NCBI RefSeq assembly: GCF_947179165.1
Contig: NC_077242.1
Location: 76,985,097 to 77,049,096, forward strand
From: Solanum dulcamara
Taxonomy: Eukaryota; Streptophyta; Magnoliopsida; Solanales; Solanaceae
Reading direction: 5' to 3'
Length of the DNA stretch: 64,000 bases
Within the stretch, counting starts at the first letter, position 1. Every line of letters begins with the position of its first letter. The position numbers and the translations under genes are program-made. The notes below the pieces were generated by a model. The model was given only the letters and a program-made list of their open reading frames with translations, did not search any database and had not been told where the DNA came from. Below are positions 40,986-52,879 of the stretch, in pieces.

Positions 40986-42893
40986 GAGTCGTTTACTAGG
41001 TTGTTACGGATGCTACTATAGAAGAATGCAAGAAATTTTGACCCAAACCACCGGCACCTAAAAAATCCGTGGGCTAACACACACGAAAAACTTGCAAAAT
41101 TGCTTAATTCCTATTGCGTGGCCAATAAAATGCTCTTAAACCCCTCTAAAGCGCCATCGGGGCTACTAAAGTCGTTCCCTAGGTCATTATGGATGCTACC
41201 ATGGAAGAATTCTAGAAAATTTTGAATCATACCCCCGGCACCTAAAATATCTGTGGGTTAACACACATAAAAAATTGGCAAAATCGCCTAATTCCTATTG
41301 TGTCGCTTATAAAATACTCCTAAACCCTTCTAAAGTGTCGTCGAGGCTATTGGAGTCGTTTCCTAGGTTGTTACAGACACTACTATTGAAGAATCCATGA
41401 AATTCGACCCGGACCCTCGACACCTAAAAAATCTGTGGGCTAACACACACGAAAAACTAGAAAAATTGCCTAATTCCTATTGCGTCGCCAATAAAATGTT
41501 TTTAATCCCTCTAAAGTGCCGCTGGGGCTACTGAAGTCGTTCCCTAGGTTGTTACGGATGCTACTATGGAAGAATCCAAGAAAATTTCGACTTGGACCCC
41601 CGGCACCTAAAATATCCATAGGTTAACACATACGAAAACTGGAAAAATTGCCTAATCCATATTGCGTCGTCAATAAAATGCTCCTAAACCCCTCTAAAGC
41701 GCCGTCGGGGCTACTAGAGTCGTTCCCTAAGTCGTTACGGATTCTACTATGGAAGAATCCAAGAAAATTCAACCTGAACCCCTGGCACCTTAAAAATCTG
41801 TGGGCTAACACACACGAAAAACTGGCAAAATTGCCTAATTAATATTGCGTCGCCAATAAAATGCTTCTCAACCCCTCTATAGCGCCTCTGGAGCTACTGA
41901 AGTCTTTCCCTATGTCGTTACGGATGCTACTATGGAAGAATCCAAGAAAGTTCACCCCAGAACCCCGGCACCTGAAAAGTCTATGGACTAACACATACGA
42001 AAAACTGGCAAAATTGCCTAATTCCTATTGCGTTGCCAATCAAATGCTCCTAAACCCTTTAAAGTGCCGTCAGGGCTACTAAAGTCATTCTCTAGGGCAT
42101 TATGAATGTTACTATGGAAGAATCCAAGAAAATTCGACTCGGATCCCCGGCACCTAAAACATCCGTTGGCTAACACATACGAAAAACTGCAAAATTACCT
42201 AATTCCTATTGCGTCGCTAATAAAATGCTTCTAAACCCCTCTAAAGCGCCACCGGGGCTACTAAAGTCGTTCCCTGGGTCATTATGAATGCTACTATGGA
42301 AGAATCCAAGAAAATTTGACGCAAACCCCCAACACCTTAAAAATCCTTGGGTTATCACACACGAAAAACTGGCAAAATCAATTAATTTCTATTGCATCGC
42401 TAATAAAATGCTCTTAAGCCCCTCTAAAGTGCCGTCGGGGATGATTTGCTGACCGTAACGAACTTGACTCTGCCCCAAAAAAGGCGGGAAGACCTTTGAC
42501 CTGGGTTGGGGAGGGATTGGGGTCACTTTTCTTTAGGACTTTAGTCTGTAACAAGGTTCGAAGACCTCCGGCTGGATTTGAAATGGATCAGGTTGGGCAT
42601 CCGTTTATGACGTGGGTGGGATTAGCAGTTTTCTCTATTTTCTTTAATGGTAGGAAATAGGCATCAGCGGGGGTATATGGGAGGAAACCAGTCTGCAGTA
42701 ATTCAAATTGCTCCTTAGGATCACTAAGTAAAATCTTGACTCACACATACCGCGGTGTATTGTTGTCAACTCACATAGTCGCACCTACCAGCAACAAGAC
42801 GACTACTCCCTGCACGCCACTAAACAGCGCTATTTAATGCTTGGGTTCGCCCAATACAAGAACAACAGCCCAACCTAGCTTAAGGCTAAAGCC

Positions 42894-43193
42894 GTGGACT
42901 ACACCCCCGTGAGAGCCCTCTATTTGACTAACATACTCCCTTTTGATCTCCCTCATACCTTCATATCAAAGCTGGGAATGATTGACTTTCGGATTCAAAT
43001 AATAGCGCATAATGGCAGTACTCCTTCCTATTTCTTCTTTTATGATCTTATCTACTTGAAATGCTTACCTGTAAGTGCGGAGAAGGTACCTAGGGGACCA
43101 AACGAAAGGGCATTGAAAGGTCTTCAATTAAAGCTTCGCCAGTACTTAAAAGACTCGAAAGACCTACTTGATGAGTTTGCTTATGAGTGAGTT
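42894..43193 (+). pseudogene. 98-aa ORF with NB-LRR coiled-coil-like end, copy 2
   Basis: This is the counterpart of the copy 1 ORF at 25618. The initiator position is GTG, so the frame is open but lacks the ATG of copy 1. The protein differs by a few residues (for example the I-to-N, E-to-A, N-to-T and H-to-Y changes in the first half), while the end KDSKDLLDEFAYE, the TGA and the VRR after it are unchanged. Preservation of the stop in all copies shows the frame was already broken before triplication. No promoter or other resistance-gene domain is visible. Confidence 0.35.
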
Positions 43194-43473
43194 CGTAGGT
43201 GCCTTTAAGTCGAGTGTAGCGAGGGGATTCTCCTAAGAGAAGCTTTAGCCCTTGAACCTGAAACGACTTTTTTGAGCTGTCTCAGTAGTGACCGATTTTA
43301 TTTTATTAGCTGTATGATTAGTGGCTTAGCTTTCTAAAAGCTACGGTAAATAAAATCCCTTTTGAAAGTAAACCACTAATCCGCCTTAGGTACTCTTTCA
43401 AGTCCGTGTAAGGCGGAGGGAATGAAGGGACCTGCAGGAGGCTGAAAAGCCATAGTGCGCTAGCGCTAGCGAG

Positions 43474-43701
43474 TTAGCGCAACAACTTAGTGTCTTGTTT
43501 TCTTCGCTGCTTTTTTTTACATAAGGTCCGCAGGAAAGCGGTTGCTAAGGCTTGTAGCTTGCTTCTGTCCTTAGTCAATTTTGGACTGAAGCTGTTCTGA
43601 CTGCCGTATCTTTTTTGAACCGAATACCTTCCTTTGTAATCTCTGGTCTCTCTCTTTTTGAGAGAAGATTTTCTACCCCGCCTGCCTATGAAGAACATCA
43701 A
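43474..43701 (-). CDS. Unrecognised basic 75-aa ORF, minus strand
   Basis: A minus-strand frame lies almost wholly within the 210-bp segment absent from copy 1. The product would be rich in Lys and Arg with two K/R clusters and no recognisable motif. In copy 3 the corresponding stretch has small differences that alter or break the frame. It may be an organellar ORF remnant or chance. I list it because it defines the segment that distinguishes the insert forms; as a functional gene it is doubtful. Confidence 0.15.
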   Translation of the reverse strand: MMFFIGRRGRKSSLKKRETRDYKGRYSVQKRYGSQNSFSPKLTKDRSKLQALATAFLRTLCKKKQRRKQDTKLLR

Positions 43702-44360
43702 GTCTATTGGGAAAGGATGTGGTGGTAACCCCCGCAGCTTTGTCTAGAACCGGGCGTCCAGCCGTGTAGGAAGACTCACCCTAGCCACTATAGCGACCCC
43801 ACCCCCAACTGACGCTGAGAAGCACCCTCCACCCACTTCCATTTTTTCGTGTGCCCAATAGCCCGCCCGCCCGGTTTTTGAGACCCTTTCTGATTACCTC
43901 ACCCAATCTCATGAGAAGCAAGCCCAGCAGGCCCTGCCTTAACCTGTCCTCAGACAGCCAGCCCTCACCAGGCTGTTGGCATTGCTAAATGCTCCACCAC
44001 GAAGCAACCTTTTCCGAATACGACAGATGTAGAAGTGGCTAAAGAAGTCGGAGGAAGAAAGTAGTTGGACAACTGTATGCACGAGGGTACATTAGTATTC
44101 TGGGAATTGGCAATATTGAAAGAAAGGGTAAGGGGTAGGAATAAACTTTTTTAGTTCTTGCTCTACTAAAGTAGTCGGCCTAACCTTCGGTTCCCGCAAC
44201 CAAGTTTTTCTTTCTCACCCCTTATGTACTTTTTTTTACTTCATCCATACTTTTTCACTTTTTCTGAAGTGTGGGGCAAATGGCGCCCTCTACTTCTACT
44301 TCTAACTAAAGGCGAACAGCCGGCATTGCAAGCAACTAGAAAGCCCCCGTCCGTTTGCGT

Positions 44361-45233
44361 CGCCTAATTCTTATTGCGTCACCAACAAAATGCTCCTAAA
44401 GCCTTCTAAAGCACCATCAGGGCTACTGGAGTCATTCCCTAGGTCGTTACGGACGCTACTATGGAAGAATACAAGAAAATTCAATCCGGACCCCCGACAC
44501 CTAAAATATTTGTGGGCTAACACACAAGAAAAACAGACAAAATTGCCTAATTCCTATTGCGTCGCCAATAAAATGCTCCTAAACCCTTCTAAAGCGCCAC
44601 CGAGGCTGCTGAGGTCGTTCTCTAGGTCATTACGAATGGTACTATAGAAGAATCCAAGAAAATTCGACCCTGACCCCCGACACCTAAAATATTTGTGGGC
44701 TAACACACACGAAAAAATGGAAAAATTGCCTAATTCTTATTGCGTCGCCAATAAAATGTTCCTAAACCCCTCTAAAGCGCCGTCGGGGATACTGAAGTCG
44801 TTCCCTAGGTCGTTACAGATGCTACTATAGAAGAATTTGTGGGCTAACACACACAAAAAACTGGCAAAATTGCCTAATTCTTATTTTATCACCAATAAAA
44901 GGCTCCTAGACCCCTCTAAAGCGCCTCCGGGGCGACTAGATTCGTTCCCCAGGTCGTTACAGATGTTACTATGGAAGAATCCAAAATAATTAAACTAGAA
45001 CCCCCGGCACCTAAAAAATTCGTGGGCTAACACATGAAAAACTGGCAAAATTGTCTAATTCCTATTGCGTCGCAAATAAAATGCTCCTAAACCCCTTTAA
45101 AGCGCCGCCGGGGCTACTGAAGTCGTTCCCTAGGTCATTACAGACGCTACTATGGAAGAATCCAAAATAATTCGACCCGGAACCCCGGCACCTAAAAAAT
45201 CTGTGAACTAACACGCACGAAAAACTGGCAAAA
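44361..45233 (+). repeat. Satellite family A between insert copy 2 and the solo LTR
   Basis: About five monomers, opening with the same variants that follow insert copies 1 and 3 (CCTAATTCTTATTGCGTCAC, CAAAATGCTCCTAAA). The segment ends at ACTGGCAAAA, where the LTR element begins. It belongs to the triplicated unit, not to an independent block. Confidence 0.95.
45229..45233 (+). repeat. Target-site duplication CAAAA, left
   Basis: CAAAA lies directly before the TGTTACACC terminus and is repeated exactly after the GTCGTGACA terminus (48995-48999). The uninterrupted site is seen in the sister copies: 27563-27567 after insert copy 1 and 55712-55716 after copy 3. Confidence 0.9.
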
Positions 45234-45605
45234 TGTTACACCCCACACCTTTTAAACTCAGAATGTCTCATAAGTTCCTTAGACATTACCATATGAATCG
45301 GATATGCTACAACACTATCAAATGACTCCACCGAAGGGAGGATGTGATACCCCGTGGTAGAGAAGGTTGGAAGGGGAATCATAAGAATCCGGAAGGAATA
45401 GGAGGCCAAGTAACGAGTCGTAGGACTCGACTTATCTACGTAAGCTACTAATTTAGAAATCTTACATACGTGAGTTACTTGATTACATACCAAGCTTACG
45501 TAGCAAGGGTTTCATAGGCTCTTAAAGTGAGACGATATTACGAACGAGATTACGAACCCACGAGGAAGAGAAAAAAAATTTCGCGGGGCAGCCAATGGGA
45601 GGGTG

Positions 45606-45780
45606 ACACGTGGCTGCACCTAAGTAGGCAGGTGACCCACCTGCTTGGGGTCAAGTAGGTGACCCACCTGCTTGGGGGGAGGTGGACCCCACTGCCATGT
45701 GGCAGCACCCCATTGGCCGCATGTTGAGGTGGCCCAATAAGGGGATGACACGTGTAACCTCATATATATATGTATATATG
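45606..45780 (+). promoter_or_regulatory. Promoter-like region of the solo LTR: two G-box/ABRE-like sites and TATA
   Basis: ACACGTGGC at 45606-45614 and ACACGTGT at 45748-45755 contain the CACGTG G-box core; the first also fits the ABA-response element. CCCAATAA lies near 45733, and a TATATATA run lies at about 45763-45779. Between the G-boxes is a 27-bp tandem duplication of GGTGACCCACCTGCTTGGGG (starts 45631 and 45658) with the palindrome GCAGGTGACCCACCTGC. The order and spacing fit a plant RNA polymerase II promoter in the U3 part of an LTR. Activity is not shown by sequence alone. Confidence 0.5.
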
Positions 45781-45827
45781 CTTCTTAAGCTGTTCATTAT
45801 CCAGAAACAGCAGCTAACATAGAGAAA

Positions 45828-46237
45828 AAAAAACGTGAGAAGAGGCAGCCATGGTTGGAGAAAGTTTAAGGTAAGTTCCTTAATTTTCTTCCGTGAATTA
45901 ATTAACTACGGTGTTCCTTAAGCACGTGGAGATGTATATATGCATATATATGTATATTATGATGACTAAGAAGTCATTTCTTCAGCTGTACACTTGAGAA
46001 AAATTGGACAGAAACGTGAGAGGAAAAACGTGAAGAACCAAAAGGAACAAGGCAGCAACGTTTTTGAAGGATTAAAGGTGAGTTCTTCAATTTTCCTCCG
46101 TGAATTAATTATCTACAATGTTTTTCAACCATGTGGGGGTGTATACATGTGTCTTAGGATGCCTACGGAACCATGGTTGCAGTTTACACTTGGAAAGAAA
46201 TAACAGAAAGTTGAAGGAAAAAACGTTAAGAACTAAT
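45828..46237 (+). repeat. About 207-bp internal tandem repeat downstream of the LTR TATA region
   Basis: CCGTGAATTAATTA occurs at 45891 and again at 46098, 207 bp apart, with surrounding similarity (AAACGTGAGA/GAAAAACGTGAAG upstream, TGTATATATGC/TGTATACATGTG downstream). A partial third unit appears near 46203 (AACAGAAAGTTGAAGGAAAA). Each unit holds a consensus-like 5' splice site, AAGGTAAGTTCC and AAGGTGAGTTCT, before a pyrimidine-rich stretch. Confidence 0.65.
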
Positions 46238-48994
46238 TAACCAACCCGTTTTTGGAAGGGACTGTTGTTAGTAATATTGGTATAACTTCTTGTGTACAGA
46301 TTCGTTTCGAGTTATTTAATATGTTTTGGAAAGGTATTTAGTGGTTCTATAACTTTCATTAAGACTCAAAAATCCAGTTCTACTTGTATCAGCTCGAAAT
46401 ATGGTGATGAAGTGTAGAGGAGGTACTGCTCAGATTTGGTTTTGGAAATTCTACACGGACAGCTGTAAGTATTTTGGTCATATCTTTTTGTACAAAATTG
46501 ATGTAGGGATGATTCGAAATTGTTTGCGACCCTAATACATATGTATATAACTTTCATGAAGGACGTAAATCTTGTTTCCCTCCATTACCCCTTCTAAACG
46601 AAGCGACAAGGTAAAGCAGTAAGCTGTCCAGATTTCACATTTTGGATAGTTTTGGCGAGTTTGACAAGTTTAACGTAAGGTAAGGTTTCTTCTTTAAATT
46701 TGAGCTTTATGTGTTCTGATGGAGAATTTTACACGCCCTATTGGTGGCTGGAAATATGAAAATGGCTTAGAAATACTTGGCGTTCGGAATAAACTAAAGT
46801 GTAGTCGTTATAGTCGAATTGTCGTCAAGGTAAGGCGTTGTTCTTGTGATTTGCTGCTGCAGGGGTGTGGTGTCTTGTTGCAGGGCCTAAATATGTTCTA
46901 ATGTGGGTTAGGGTTCTTCTGGTTGAGTCCACATGACCCCCCGTTGCGTATAATTAAAGGCGTTGTAAAATATAGACTAGACACCCTATTTGATATCATC
47001 TTTTTGAATAAGTCGTTTGGAGTTTATGTTGTATATTGTTAGTATGAATTGCTGCAGGTTATTGTTGTTGGTTGGCTGTAGGTCTTAGGTACCTAATTGG
47101 AAATTTTTATAGGGCACATTATAGGGGAGGTACTGCCCAATTTTCATTAACGTCGTAACAAACTAAAGGACTAGTCGAGGAAACGACTAAGGAAATAGAT
47201 TCCATTAACATTAAGGCGTAATCCAAGATGCTGGAAATTTAAGAGTAGTTGATATTTGTATTACTTTCATATTGAATAGGTTCGGAAGACGACGAGACGA
47301 GCAGGATAAAGGGTAACTCCCAAAAGGTATGTAAAGCTTTCTCTTGACATGTTTTGGTATAAGCTCGTACAACTATCTTTCTTTCCTTTTGGCAAGTTTT
47401 AGCCTTAAGTGAATTGTGTGTGGAATGTGGGGATAATTCCATTCCCAAAACTCCAAGTATGCCTCATAACCCATATCCACTGCTTAGTATTGGAATTTCT
47501 GCAAGAATTGAGTATTGCCTAGTAAGGCTTCTATGTATTAAACACTAGTATGTGGAAAGCTATCTCTCATTTCCTTTGATACGTATTTGGTACGAAAGTG
47601 AGATTATGATGCCATAATGATTCACCGATCCCCATAATGGGGCGGGTATGAAATATGTGTATGAAGGTCATCTAAAACAAAGTACAGACTACATAAAGCT
47701 TATTCTATTTCTTCTTTTGGGCATGTCTTTGTCTTAGTTGTAAGTTGAACATGATCTGAGCTCTAGGGTAACTCTATTCTCAAACATCTCTTATTTACTT
47801 CTGAATATTGAACTCCTACGGTAGTCAAACTATTTCCCTGGAAACTGTTATATGCTAAAGAGATAACAAATATACAGGCTCCAAGTCTTACAGACTATAT
47901 GTTAACAAATGTTTCTTGTTCCATAAGCGATTTGGCTTTACTTTAGTACATGTCTAGGAGCCGTGAGATTATAATTGAGACAGCCCATAATGACATTTAG
48001 AGGACACTCGAGATGACTACACTGTTACTCGGGTTCTCAAATAAAATCTTAAATTTCTTATTCTGTCGAGTCTCTGATAACGATTTAAATTGCATATAGT
48101 TACTCACTACTCTACTCGTGTATACCGTAACACTTCTTTCCTTGAGTCCCGGGCCAGGATATGTTCCCGTGCACATTTCACTGCATTATTCACTAAGTCC
48201 CTCAATAGAGGGCCAGGATACGTGTATAAATATATGATGATGTGTTATAATAAGGTGGTGATGGCACTGGGGCCATGATGGTTTTACAGAGATGATTTTA
48301 TAGAGATGATTCACCGAACCCCCGAAAGGGCCGGCTATATGATATGACTCGAACATGCATGTTTTTGTAATTCATAAAGTACAGGTACAGGTTTCTGAAT
48401 TGATATCTTATCTCCTGATTCTCTATCTCAAATATGTTTCCAGTTGTATTATATTATGTTTTACATACTCAGTACACATATCGTACTGACCCCCTTTCTC
48501 AGGGGGCTGCGTTCATGCCCGCAGGTACAGATACAGATTTTGGGAGTCCATCAGCTTAGGATTCCATGCAGCTCAGCTGGAAAAGGCTCTATTGTATCAG
48601 AGCCTAGTTTTTGATACTGTCCACGGATGTATAGAAATTGTTTTATCCATTCAGGGGTACGGTAGGGGCCCTGTCCCGCCATATGTTGTCATTTATATGT
48701 TTAGAGGTCTGCAGACATGTATATATAGGTTGTGTATGTCAGTTTGATTCAGCTGGGTCTACAGGATATATGATGTATATTATTATGTTATGGCAGCCTT
48801 GTCGGCTTGCGTGCCCTGTCATGTTGTGATACAAATGAAAAGGGCTACAGTTTATGAAAATGTTATCGCCCAGTGGGGCTCTGTTATATGATATATTGTT
48901 TTATTTATAGTTCAATATAACCACAGCTTATAGATATGTGTACGGGGGGTCCAGGTCTGACCCCAGTCGCGGCCTACGGGGTTGGGTCGTGACA

Positions 48995-48999
48995 CAAAA
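48995..48999 (+). repeat. Target-site duplication CAAAA, right
   Basis: Exact match to 45229-45233. Satellite A resumes in register with TCGTCTAATTCC, so the LTR insertion deleted no satellite sequence. Confidence 0.9.
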
Positions 49000-51900
49000 T
49001 CGTCTAATTCCTATTTCGTCACCAATAAAATGCTCCTAAACTATTTAAAGTGCCGTCGGGGCTACTGAAGTCGTTCCCTAGGGAGTTACGGATGCTGCTG
49101 TGGAAGAATCTAAGAAAATTCAACCTGGACCCCAGCGCCTAAAAAATCAGTGGGTTAACACACACGAAAAACTGGCAAAATTGCTTAATTCCTATTTTAT
49201 TGCTAATAAAATACATCAAAACCCTTTAAAGCGCCTCTGGGCTACTAGATTCATTCTCCAGGTCGTTACGGATGCTACTATGGAATAATCCAAGCAAATT
49301 TGGCCTGGCCCCCAGCACCTAAAAAATCTGTGGGCTAACACATATGAAAAACTGGCAAAATTGCCTAATTCCTATTGCGTCGCCAATAAAAGGTTCCTAA
49401 ATCATTCTAAAGTGCTGTCGGGGCTACTGTAGTCATTCCCTAAGTCATTATGGACGCTACTATGGAAGAATACAAGAAAATTCAACCCGGACCCCCGGCA
49501 CCTAAAAAATCTGTAGAATAACACACACGAAAAACTAGAAAATTGCCTAATTTCTATTTCATTACCAATCTTCTAAACCCCTCTAAAGCGCCTTCGGGGC
49601 TAGTAAAGTCGTTCCCTAGGTCATTACAGACGCTACTATGGAAGAATCCAAAATAATTCGACCCGGAACCCCGGCACCTAAAAAATCTGTGAACTAACAC
49701 GCACGAAAAACTGGCAAAATTGCCTAATTCCTATTGCGTCGCACATAAAATACTCCTAAACCCCTTTAAAGCGCCGCCGGGGCTAGTGAAGTCGTTCCCT
49801 AGGTTGTTACAGACGCTACTATTGAAGAATATAAGAAAATTCGACCCGGACCCCCGGCACCTAAAAATTCTGTGGAATAACACACACGAAAAACTAGAAA
49901 ATTGACTAATTTCTATTTCATTGCCAATAAAATGCTTCTAAACCCCTCTAAAGCGCCTCTGAGGCTACTAGATTCATTGTTCCGGTCGTTACGGACGCTA
50001 CTATGGAATAATCCAAGCAAATTTGGCCTGGCCCCCAGCACCTAAAAAATCTGTGGGCTAACTCATATGAAAAACTGGCAAAATCGCCTAATTCCTATTA
50101 CGTCGCCAATAAAAGGTTCCTAAACCATTCTAAAGTGCTGTCGGGGCTACTGTAGTCGTTCCCTAGTTCGTTATGGACGCTACTATGGAAGAATACAAGA
50201 AACTTCGACCCGGACCCCCGGCACCTAAAAAATCTATGGAATAACACACACGAAAAACTAGAAAATTGCCTAATTTCTATTTCATTACCAATAAAATGCT
50301 TCTAAACCCCTCTAAAGCGCCTTCGGGGCGACTAGATTCGTTTCCTAGATCATTATGGACGTTACTATGGAAGAATCCAAAAAAATTCAATCAGATCCCC
50401 CGGCACCTAAAAATTTTGTGGGCTAACATACACGAAAAAACTGGCAAAATCGCCTAATTCCTATTGCGTCGCCAATAAAATACTCCTAAACCCCTTTAAA
50501 GCGCTGTCGGGGCTACTGTAGTCGTTCCCTAGGTCGTTATGGACGCTACTATGGAAGAATACAAGAAAATTCGACCCGGACCCCCGGCACCTATAAAATC
50601 CGTAGAATAACACACACGAAAAACTAGTAAAAATTGCCTAATTTCTATTTCATTGCCAATAAAATGCTTCTAAACCCCTCTAAAGCGCCTTCGGGGCTAC
50701 TAGAGTCGTTCTACAGGTTGTTACGGACACTACTATGCAAGAATCAAAGAAAATTCAACACAAACCCCTGACACCTAACAAATCTATGGGCGAATACACA
50801 CGAAAAACTGGCAAAATCGCCTAATTCCTATTGTGTCGCCAATAAAATGCTCCTAATACCTTCTAAAGCACCGCTGGGGCTATTGTAGTCATTCCCTAGG
50901 TCGTTACGGATGCTTCTATGAAAGAATCTAAGAAAATTCGACCCGAACCCCTAGCACCAAAAAAATCCATGGGCTAACACACACGAAAATCTCGCAAAAT
51001 TTGCCTAATTCCTATTGCGTCGCCAATAAAATACTCCTAAACCGCTCTAAAGTGCCGCTGGAGCTACTGAAGTCATTCCCTAGGTAGTTATGGATATTAC
51101 TATGGATGAATCCAAAAAAATTCGACCCGAACCCCTGGCACCTAAAAAATCTGTAGGTTAACACACACGAAAAACTAGCAAAATCGCCTAATTCCTATTG
51201 CGTTGCCAATAAAATGCTCCAAAACCCTCTAAAAAGCCGCCGAGGCTACTAGAGTCGTTTCCTAGGTTATTACGGATGTTACTATGGACGAATCCATGAA
51301 AATTCAACCCGGACCCTCGGCACCTAAAAAATATGTGGGCTAACATACACGAAAAACTGGCAAAATTGCCTAATTCTTATTGCGTCGCTAATAAAATACT
51401 CCCAAACCCTTTTAAAGTGCCATCGGGGCTACTCGAGTCGTTTCCTAGGTTGTTACGGACGCTACTATGGAAGAATCCAAGAAATTTTGACCCGAACTAC
51501 CGTCACCTAAAAATTCCGTGGGCTAACACACACGAAAAACTTGCAAAATTGCTTAATTCCTATTGCGTCGCCAATAAAATGCTCTTAAACCCCTCTAAAG
51601 CGCCGTCGGGGCTACTAAAGTCGTTCCCTAGGTCATTATGGATGCTACTATAGAAGAATTCAAGAAAATTTCGAATCATACTCCCGGCACCTAAAATATC
51701 TGTGGGTTAACACACAAAAATAATTGGCACAATCACCTAATTCCTATTGCGTCGCTTATAAAATACTCCTAAACCCTTCTAAAGTGTCGTGAAGGCTATT
51801 GGAGTCGTTTCCTAGGTTGTTACAGACACTACTATTGAAGAATCCAAGAAATTCGACCCGAACCCTCGACACCTAAAAAATCTGTGGGCTAACACACACG

Positions 51901-52879
51901 AAAAACTAGAAAAATTGCCTAATTCCTATTGCGTCGCCAATAAAATGTTCTTAAACCCTCTAAAGTGTTGTTGGGGCTACTGAAGTCGTTCCCTAGGTTG
52001 TTATGGATGCTACTATGGAAGAATCCAAGAAAATTTTGACTCGGACCCTCGACACCTAAAATATCCATAGGTTAACACATACGAAAACTGGAAAAATTGC
52101 CTAATCCATATTGCGTCGCTAATAAAATGCTCCTAAACCCCTCTAAAGCGCCGTTGGAGCTACTGGAGTCGTTACGGATTCTACTATAGAAGAATCCAAG
52201 AAAATTCAACCCGAACCCCTAGCACCTTAAAAATCTGTGGGCTAACACACACGAAAAACTGGCAAAATCGCCTAATTAATATTGCGTCGTCAATAAAATG
52301 CTTCTCAACCCCTCTATAGCATCGCCTGAGCTACTGTAGTCTTTCCCTATGTCGTTACGGATGCTACTATGGAAGAATCCAAGAAAATTCACCCTAGAAC
52401 CCCGGCACTTGAAAAATCTATAGACTAACACATACGAAAAACTAGCAAAATTGCCTAATTCCTATTGCGTTGCCAATAAAATGCTCCTAAACCCTTTAAA
52501 GTGCCGTCAGGGCTACTAAAGTCGTTCTCTAGGGCATTACGAATGTTACTATGGAAGAATCCAAGAAAATTCGACCCGGATCCCCGACACCTAAAAAATT
52601 TGTAGGTTAACACACACGACAAACTGCAAAATTACCTAATTCTTGTTGCGTCGCTAATAAAATGCTTCTAAACCCCTCTAAAGTGCCACCGGGGCTACTA
52701 AAGTTATTCCCTGGGTCATTATGAATGCTACTATAGAAGAATCCAAGAAGATTCGACCCAAACCCCCAACACCTTAAAAATCCTTGAGTTACCACACACG
52801 AAAAACTGGCAAAATCAATTAATCTCTATTGCATCGCTAATAAAATGCTCTTAAGCCCCTCTAAAGCGCCGTCGGGGCT
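48995..52879 (+). repeat. Satellite family A, block between solo LTR and insert copy 3
   Basis: About 21 monomers. The first continue the monomer split by the LTR. The sequence from about 51420 to 52879 parallels 23690-25166 and 40975-42442 monomer by monomer, ending in the same GCCGTCGGGGCT junction. Markers such as AATAAAAGGTTCCTAAA (near 49385 and 50108) are shared with the higher-order repeats of block 3. Confidence 0.95.

Larger units (their letters stand above)
26871..42442 (+). repeat. Satellite family A, block 3 (about 85 monomers, strongly higher-order)
   Basis: Same 183-bp monomer, but unlike block 1 many segments are near-copies of one another in register, showing recent multi-monomer amplification. 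Diagnostic variants recur at fixed spacing: TCGTTAGGATAATTAAACC (a monomer with an internal deletion of about 40 bp), ATAAAATGCATCAAAACC, AATAAAAGGTTCCTAAACC, and a fused monomer reading AAGAAATTTCTATTTTATTG. The last 1.4 kb duplicates the sequence ahead of insert copies 1 and 3. Confidence 0.97.
42443..44360. mobile_element. Organelle-like insert, copy 2 (full-length form)
   Basis: It has the same left edge (GTCGGGG then GATTTGCTGACC) and right edge (GTCCGTTTGCGTCG then CCTAATTC) as copy 1, so all copies descend from one insertion. Length is about 1918 bp. It includes 210 bp at 43489-43698 that copy 1 lacks. Sequence agreement with copies 1 and 3 is very high by eye, with scattered substitutions. 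The start codon of the 98-aa ORF is GTG here. The copy begins 17276 bp after copy 1 and 10437 bp before copy 3. Confidence 0.85.
45234..48994 (+). mobile_element. Solo LTR, 3761 bp, of a long-LTR retrotransposon (Ty3/gypsy Tekay/Del-like suspected)
   Basis: The element starts TGTTACACCCC, ends GGGTCGTGACA (TG...CA), and is bounded by a perfect 5-bp duplication CAAAA. It contains no gag, protease, reverse transcriptase or integrase and no second LTR, so a solo LTR left by LTR-LTR recombination is the simplest reading. The phrase GTACTGACCCCC...CAGGGGGCTGCG near 48490-48515 and the ATG-GGCCAGGATA words near 48150-48220 remind me of long chromovirus LTRs in Solanaceae; that family assignment is from memory and unverified. 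Plus orientation is supported by a promoter-like TATA region 0.5 kb from the start. Small ORFs inside are not gene-like. Confidence 0.85.

Noticed and set aside
45234..48994. Possible intact retrotransposon or host gene in the 3.76-kb element
   Set aside because: No frame above about 85 aa and no reverse transcriptase, integrase or gag motif was seen; the ends and duplication fit a solo LTR.
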